DNA of 64,000 bases from Molanna angustata (taxonomy: Eukaryota; Arthropoda; Insecta; Trichoptera; Molannidae), in NCBI GenBank assembly GCA_963576475.1, contig OY754982.1, positions 11,806,546-11,870,545 of the forward strand. Direction: 5' to 3'. The notes beneath the pieces were generated by a model, which saw only the letters and a list, made by a program, of their open reading frames with translations, did no database searches and had not been told where the DNA came from. The translations under genes were made by a program, and so were the position numbers. This document shows positions 57,641-64,000 of the stretch, one piece after another. Each line of letters opens with the position of its first letter. Positions within the stretch are counted from its first letter, which is position 1.

Positions 57641-58020
57641 AGACTTTATTTTAAAGATAATTGGCGTATTTCGGAGACTTGAGGATGTAAGAGGGTTTAC
57701 CAAAAGTGGCCCTTGCCATTTCTTACGTTATTTCTCTAATATAAAGGTAACTTTTTGGCATCATTGCAAATCATTTATATATTCCAAAGTATTTTGTTTA
57801 CACCACTTATGAGGACTTACGTCGACCACTTTCGAGAACGACGTTCTCATCTTCAGAAAGACTTGCGTACGATTGTTTTTAAATCTCAGAAAATATGACA
57901 TATTTTAGCTTAACAAAATGTACTCTGTTAGATAAATATTTTTTTATTTTGAAAATACTCTTACAAACGCACGTCATTTTTGGCGCTCGTTTACATGCAA
58001 CGTCTAAGTGACGAGTATTC
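57641..58020. other. No recognised feature
   Basis: CGAGAACGACGTTCTC at about 57832 is a small palindrome. Otherwise AT-rich. Confidence 0.4.
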
Positions 58021-58021
58021 C

Positions 58022-58310
<289 letters not shown>

Positions 58311-58712
58311 TTTTAGTAATATGCAACTATTTTAGTATTGCCATGTTTTTTGCTTTCATAACAATTTTTTTTTAATTTTCTGTGTATTTTCTTTAGTGTA
58401 TTCATTTTGATACTTGGTATATTTTAACATTTTTGTTTTTTGCTAATTGTTCTTTTGTTTTTTTTTTTATTTATTTTTTCAAATTTTCTTCCGAGTAATT
58501 TTTTTATTGTTTTTAAATTTTGTTCTGGTTCCTTTATTTTTTTTCTACTTTGTTTTTTATTTTCATTCATACTTATATTGTTGATATTGTTTGTATAATT
58601 ATATTTTTTGATATGATTTGTTCATGTTTGTTTTTTCTTGTTTAACTATTTTTTTGTAAATGCTCACATGAGCGTTGATCTTGTAAATAAAGATATGGAA
58701 ACACCTTAATAT
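58311..58712 (+). mobile_element. Probable LINE 3' UTR
   Basis: Very T-rich, ending TGCTCACATGAGCGTTGATC, then TTGTAAATAAAGATATGG, with a small TGCTCACATGAGCG hairpin before an AATAAA signal. This looks like a plus-strand LINE 3' end; no coding part. Confidence 0.4.
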
Positions 58713-59474
58713 TCCATTACTATACCTACATACTTAAGAATTTGTCAAATAATTACTGATGAGAGTAATAAAAGTTTTGGTAAACAAAATTTCAATTGTA
58801 CATTCAGGATCATTATTCGTCATCTCTCCTGAGGAAAACCGTTGTTTTCAAACCGTTCAAATTAATTAACTCATTCGTAATTAAAACAATGTTACAGTAC
58901 CAAATAAATAAGAAAAATTCTGATAAAATTCGACGAATTAAACAATACAAATGATTTAATTAAAGAGACACAATGTTTATTGTTGGTTTACTTGTTGTAG
59001 GTATTTATTTTTTCTTGCTGTTTTCCTTGTTACGGAGTGTTTATGGAAACGGACAAAAAGTTAATTTGGCATTTAATTGGGTGAAATTAGGTACGGATAA
59101 TACAAGGACTCAATTTCCATCGCAGTCACACAAAGGCAAAAAGTTCCTTATTGGCCCGAGGCGGTCGTAAGCCAACCGTGCCCATATTTGACATTCAAAG
59201 AACGCAGCCCGCGTTTCTTTCCCTTTTCGTACAAAAATCACAAGAACAGTTGAATTTAATTAGAAACAGTCTATTTTTTAACGCCGAAAAGACAATTTTT
59301 AAATGAGCACCGAGTTAATTACCATCATTATCATTACGAATCTAGGAATCCATTTTTGATTCACGTACCTACATATTTTTAATGTATTTTTATTCTGATT
59401 TGGTTAAAAGCTATATTGGAAAGTTACTTTACATAATTTTCGTCTATCGTTCATATAAACTAAAAAAACTTTTT
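58713..59474. other. No recognised feature
   Basis: AT-rich. The ORF 58973-59170 starts with a hydrophobic stretch (FIVGLLVVGIYFFLLFSLL), but nothing else supports a gene. Confidence 0.35.
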
Positions 59475-60325
59475 ACTGGCTGGCCGATTTACTAATGTTA
59501 TTAATTACAATTAAGCACTACAAATAATAACACTCAATTATTATTATTACCATTATACACTTCCTCAAAAGAATTAGCAGATCAATGCGTAAATTGTAAT
59601 TTATTTAAAAGAGCAAAATAAAATGCCACAAACGCATCATCAAGCTTTCAATTGGGAATAGTTCACCCATCCAGATACCACTACATTTCAAAGGATTAGG
59701 CTCTGATGAGGTCTCTATACTACCTATCAACCCTACTGATTCCCGAATATTAACGTTTAAAAAATCTTAACGATTCTACATGTATTCATTATTACCGTTT
59801 TTTTCATTTTTATTATAAAGTTTTTCGATAAATCTATAATTTCTAATTAACGGATTAACGATTTTGGAATAATGCCAGTGGCTGAAATGATGAACGGTAA
59901 TATTATTATTTTACGAGAATGCCAAAGTCTTTTAATCTCGTTACCTAAAGCGGTGTATTTTATAATTTTTTCATCAAAAGTTTTTATAATATTACTAGAC
60001 TTTAGAATAGCAACGTCGCAAATATATGTTATTTTTTTAATTTAATCATGTATTATTATATCGGGTTTGTTATGTTGAATTGACCGGTCAGTTAATATTG
60101 TTTTATCGTAATAAAGGGAAATATTATTATTTTTCTAAAAATGAAATCGGATCATATTCATAATATGGTTTTATGTTTATCGCGTCAATAAATTTATATT
60201 TAATAGCTAAATTTTGATGTATTATTTTTACTACATGGTTATGTCTAAATATATATTCTGATTGCGCGAGAAAAGAACAGCCCGATATTATATGCTCGAT
60301 TGTTTCCGGAAAAGCCAAATAAATA
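59475..60325 (-). pseudogene. RLE-type LINE (R4/Dong-like) C-terminal fragment, copy 2
   Basis: Minus strand from 60318: PETIEHIISGCSFLAQSEYI, then RHNHVVKIIHQNLAIKYKF and YYEYDPISFLE. After a one-base frameshift it reads LYYDKTILTD, QHNKPDIIIHD, stop, then ITYICDVAI and the block shared with 26496-26831. EHIISGCS is the zinc-knuckle region before the endonuclease. KPD..CDVA is the PD-(D/E)XK pattern of restriction-like endonuclease LINEs. The tail side (ACTGGCTGGCCGATTTACTA) matches copy 1 but without the 84-bp duplication. Confidence 0.75.
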
Positions 60326-60359
60326 ATAATAATAATATTATTGTTATATTATTCTTCTC

Positions 60360-60550
60360 CTCATTGCTATAATTATTGTTATTTTTTTAATATTTCATTT
60401 TTCTGTGTTTTTCTATTTTTTCTTCTCACTAAATACCAAATATTATACATACTTAATATTGCACTAAATACCTACTATTGTACTCATTCAACTTTTTAGA
60501 TCACGTTGCTCGGGTTGGTTGGAAGAAATTGCCTTATGGGAAAAAATAAA
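60360..60550 (+). mobile_element. LINE 3' end with conserved hairpin
   Basis: GGGTTGGTTGGAAGAAATTG, then CCTTATGG, ends abruptly in AAAAAATAAAAAAT. It appears truncated just after the stem. Confidence 0.5.
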
Positions 60551-60899
60551 AAATATTCTGGGTCATACGATATTTTCGCGATGTTATCGACAATTGAAAT
60601 AATAATTAATAATATTTAATATAATACAAGAGAACAGAAAAAAATAACTAAGAACATGTAACGGTTTAATGCGGGCATTCTTCTATCGCACATAAATTCG
60701 GTTGATAACCATCTGAGGTCGTTAATTTCGGAATTAACATTAGCGACAGTTAACATTCAATGGTAATTGTCGCATTAAATAAATTCAAATCCGCTTTAAT
60801 AATATGTGGGAAAAGAGAAAGAATGAAATTCATCATGTGTTGCGGTATTGTTGCACAGTCGGATGGAATAAAATACTTACACAAAACAATTCCACATAG
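60551..60899. other. No recognised feature
   Basis: AT-rich. The ORF 60760-60993 runs into family T and is not convincing. Confidence 0.4.
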
Positions 60900-61370
60900 T
60901 GGGTTGTGGCCAACGCTAAACTCCTCACTAACAAGTCATTCTATAAAGTATTCAAATTTTGTATGGAAAATTTCCAACATTTTCGTGAAATGAGTTTGTT
61001 AAATTATTTTTTATTTAAATATTTTATTATGAAACCTTGATAACTCTTCAATGCCATTTTATGAAAGTGAAGTGCCTTTTTACGAATTTGAAAATAAAAA
61101 TTTCAAATTGTAAGTTTCCTGAGCTTGGGGTCACTTTGAAATATTTGACAGTTAAAAAATCGATAATTGATAAAGTAAAATGAACACGCCGTACATAGCA
61201 CACTGCACACAGCACATAGCACACACACACACAGATACATTGTGATGAAACTTTCAGAATACAATCTCAGCATGATACTAGTTGATAATCTGCAAAAAAA
61301 ATACCCTTAAAAATTGCGAAATCATAACTCCCCACTATATCCCCTTGGGTTAGTGAGGAGTAAAAATCAG
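60900..61370 (+). repeat. TIR family T, copy 4
   Basis: Starts GGGTTGTGGCCAACGC, with AACTCCTCACTAAC at 60919-60932 pairing with GTTAGTGAGGAGT at 61349-61361. The terminal hairpin ACTCCCCACTA..TAGTGAGGAGT is identical to copy 3. Lacks about 100 bp of the copy 3 interior. Confidence 0.75.
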
Positions 61371-61379
61371 CAATTGAAA

Positions 61380-61500
61380 AAAAATATTTATTTATTTTTA
61401 TTTTTTATTGGTTGATAGAGAGTTATACCAACAGTCAAATTTATAAAACAGACAATGTACATTGCTTTATTAGTGGACCAGTGAAGACTCCATGCATTAT
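61380..61500 (-). mobile_element. LINE 3' end with (AAAT)n-like tail
   Basis: Minus strand: CTGTTGGTATAACTCTCTAT, CAACCAATAAAAAATAAAAA, TAAATAAATA. It resembles the UTR end of the element at 23516-23560 (CTGTTGGTGAGTC). Confidence 0.45.
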
Positions 61501-61536
61501 TTTTTTTGTTCAACTACAATACAAATTAATACTATA

Positions 61537-62212
61537 CATTATGACAGAGGTCGGGGAACCGGGGTAAATTACCCCAAATGGGATAAAAATGTTTTTTTTT
61601 GGGGTAATAAGGAAATATTTCTAGTATGCTATTTAATAAACGTGTTAGTATTTTTACAAACTTAATCAATTCAGGTGCTACTTACATCAAAAAGTCCTAA
61701 TTTTGAAGTAATTGCATCAAACATGAAGCAACATCATTTCTCCAAAAACTGAAAGGGAAACCTGAAAATCTGAATTTTTGTTTTATCCAATTTGAGAATT
61801 TTATTTTGTTTGTCTATTCATCATCATCAGCAATGGCGCTACAGCCCGGTGCGAGCCTTGGCCTCCTCAAGAAACTGCCTCCATCCCGCCCTGTCAACAG
61901 CAAGTCTCCTCCAGTTTGTCTGTCCGATCGCTCTTATATTGCCCTCGATGTCGTCCAGCCATCTCATCCTAGGTCTCCCTCTGCTTCTTCTTCCTTCAGG
62001 ACAGGTGTCCAATACTATTACATATTGTTTGTCTATTACATACTTACTATTTTCATGTAACTTTTTTTTACTTTCCGTGTAAATTAATTCAATAAATAAT
62101 GTTTATTTAAATATACATTGATTGTCTTCTTATCAAAAGGGGGGAAAGGGGTAATATCGACTTCGCAAAATTTTTTGGGGTAATGGTTAAAGAAGTTCCC
62201 CGACCATTATGA
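61537..62212. mobile_element. hAT-like non-autonomous element with 8-bp flanking repeat
   Basis: CATTATGA occurs at 61537-61544 and 62205-62212. The left end CAGAGGTCGGGGAAC pairs with the right end GTTCCCCGAC. GGGGTAA and TTACCCC blocks follow inside both ends. The right end lacks the last few bases expected from the left end. It contains an RTE-like insertion (61812-62015). No transposase ORF. Confidence 0.7.
61812..62015 (-). mobile_element. RTE-like LINE 3' fragment nested in the hAT-like element
   Basis: (ATC)n at 61818, then GCAATGGCGCTACAGCCCGG, GGCCTCCTCAAGAAACTGCC, CTCCAGTTTGTCTGTCCG, GTCGTCCAGCCATCTCATCC. On the minus strand this is the Arg/Trp-rich RTE-like tail; related to 23195-23345 and 50540-50645. 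Confidence 0.75.
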
Positions 62213-62961
62213 TATTAACTATAGTAAAATTGTTGCATTACCTTATCAAAAAGAATAAAACCTTGTGCTTGATGAGATAATCACTACATCGGTTTTTAAT
62301 AACACCGTAAAATTATAATAATTCCGCACGGGGGCTACATTCTTAATACGTTCTTATCATACCTTAATTTATTTTTTATTATTTTATTTATTGTCAACAG
62401 CTTTGTACATACATATTACAATAGAGATTACAATTAAAATGAGCCAATTATTAACAAACCTAATTTCAAATTATAATAACGCTGAAAGGTTACATAAATG
62501 AATAAATTGTTTGAAACCGACTCGCCAATGCAGATCCCGTGCAATACGTGAATCAACCTACACAAATATACGCAAATAATTTCAGTATTTCGATAAGTAC
62601 CTGATTAACTTTTCTCCTCTGACATGAAATAATTGGCACATAGCACTCTTTGAAGGGTGAATTGCCTTAAACAAAAAAAAAACCCACGTAGGTAGGTTTA
62701 TAAGTATTAAATACACAGTCAAATTCATATTAACTAAGCAGTTAAAAATGTATAAATCAATAATGTTAAAAATGTATAAATCAATACTCGATTATAATCT
62801 AATCTTAACCTTACTATTCATTGAATCATAAAAATTTGTAAAGTTCGATGTTAAGTATGAATTTGTCATTAATTTTTGTATAAATTAATATAATTATTCA
62901 ATTTATTATAATCTCAAATTATAAGTTTCCAAATACGACTCTCCGATCTCATTTAACATAT
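62213..62961. other. No gene; possible LINE tail
   Basis: 62365-62450 (TTATTTATTGTCAACAGC, TTTGTACATACATATTACAA) resembles a minus-strand LINE UTR end. The rest is unassigned. Confidence 0.4.
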
Positions 62962-63011
62962 TAATTAAGTTTAGTTTGTCGATCGACAATTCTTGATAGA
63001 ACTCCATTGTA
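62962..63011. repeat. Flank shared with 7867-7925
   Basis: AAGTTTAGTTTGTCGATCGA, CAATTCTTGATAGAACTCCA. Precedes the long inverted repeat. Confidence 0.55.
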
Positions 63012-63707
63012 CGTTGATATGTTATAAAAAATATAAAAATACTTGGTAATTGTTCTATTGTGTTTATTTGATTATTGACGCGTTTCGTGCAAAGCACATC
63101 GTCAGAATAATGCTCTACAAGACTGAGACTAGTGGTTATATACAAAATTTACATGGCAGGTGTATAAAAATGTTGGTTTTTGAACGGTTGAAAAGAAGTT
63201 ATATAATGCAAATGAATCTATACAAATCTATGTTTTAATACAATGAATGTAGTTGGGTCACTGGTTGTAGTCCCCTGTGTCCATTAGGCCTGTAACAAAA
63301 GGAAACGACAGCAGTAAAATTCGAAAGGTAAATAATATTGTATTTATTGGTTTATTGTTATCTTTTAAGTGTGGTTAAAACCAATGTATTTCATAGATAT
63401 TTGGTAGTTATAATTACAAACAACTTAATTTTAATCTTAATGTATATAACAACAAAGGAAGGTATATGTCTGTCTAACCTATCGGTTTCAATAATGGTGA
63501 ATATATATGATCAATTTGTTTATTGATGAGTAATTTTTGTGGATCCTTTTTTACTCTGTTTATTTCTAATATTTCTAGTAGAGCATTAGTAGAGCAATTA
63601 GTAGAGCATTATTCTGACGATGTGCTTTGCACGAAACGCGTCAATAATCAAATAAACACAATAGAACAATTACCAAGTATTTTTATATTTTTTATAACAT
63701 ATCAACG
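63012..63707. mobile_element. Element with 107-bp perfect terminal inverted repeats, TA flanks
   Basis: 63012-63118 and 63601-63707 are exact reverse complements (outer ends CGTTGATATGTTATAAAAAA / TTTTTTATAACATATCAACG). TA precedes and follows, consistent with a TA target duplication. The arms include GACGCGTTTCGTGC. The 482-bp interior has no convincing ORF. Three short GTAGAGCA-type repeats sit at the inner right edge. Confidence 0.8.
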
Positions 63708-64000
63708 TAACATATTATTAATATTTATTATTCTTACACGCGTCTTCTGATCTTCCACGACTCTCCAATATAGAAGATTTGATTAATAATTTTGAAGAAA
63801 TATATCTCCTCTCTAATATGTCAAAATTAAAACGCCAATATATCAAACTAAGAAAGCTAATATATCAAACTTAGAACGACAAAACAGTAATCTAACGTCT
63901 TGTAAAATAACAATTCTATGAGTTTAATGACTATTCTAAGTATTAAATAATAGTGAGTTACTCAAACTATTTTGAAAATATTGGAAATTGCCATTTCATA
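63708..64000. other. No recognised feature
   Basis: AT-rich window end; CAATATATCAAACT-type short repeats at 63835-63870. Confidence 0.4.

Noticed and set aside
58973..59170. Possible small membrane protein
   Set aside because: Hydrophobic start only; there is no conserved motif or support in the neighbourhood, and T-rich DNA gives such ORFs by chance.

Overview
This window looks like intergenic or intronic DNA from an insect nuclear genome. It is AT-rich and gene-poor and is filled with broken transposable elements. Lepidoptera is the most likely order. This is inferred from the frequent GTAGGTACCTA-type words, RTE and CR1/Jockey LINEs with (GAA)n or (AAAT)n tails, tRNA-headed SINEs, and a recurring LINE 3' hairpin reading GAAATTGCC..GGCAATAAG(T/C)CCGCC. 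None of these proves the order. No prokaryotic signals (operons, ribosome binding sites, CRISPR arrays) are present. No complete host gene was found; one open segment with a regular cysteine pattern (47651-48127, minus) is the only candidate host exon.

Layout. 1-9 kb: an RTE tail, a dispersed retroposon-like repeat (repeat A) split by a small inverted-repeat element, a 1-kb repeat (DR1), a 612-bp pure AT tract, SINEs and tail-to-tail LINE ends. 9.6-12.6 kb: a nearly full-length RTE-type LINE on the minus strand with three visible lesions. 13-23 kb: LINE 3' ends, palindromic MITEs, inverted-repeat family F, family T, and a three-copy 164-bp tandem of a LINE 3' end with its flank. 23.5-25.4 kb: a 5'-truncated CR1/Jockey-type LINE with an intact 535-codon reverse transcriptase ORF. 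25.6-31.6 kb: nested SINE, RLE-type LINE and RTE fragments. 32-41 kb: minisatellite, RTE and CR1/Jockey ends, a foldback and the second DR1 copy. 41.9-46.6 kb: a 950-bp TIR element with a 5-bp duplication, a 245-bp MITE, TTTA tracts and family T. 47.6-54.8 kb: the candidate exon, further LINE and SINE ends, the best family F copy and an internally deleted piggyBac element with both ends and TTAA. 55-64 kb: a tandem repeat, MITE, RTE ends, the second RLE-LINE copy, family T, a hAT-like element carrying an RTE insertion, and an element with 107-bp perfect inverted repeats.

Working together. The coding remnants are APE endonuclease, reverse transcriptase, PD-(D/E)XK endonuclease and piggyBac transposase. 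SINEs and MITEs would depend on such proteins supplied from elsewhere. Several nested insertions (1561-1736, 25768-25940, 30208-30783, about 54395-54480, 61812-62015) give relative ages. All calls come from reading the sequence and the translated ORFs; no database search was run.
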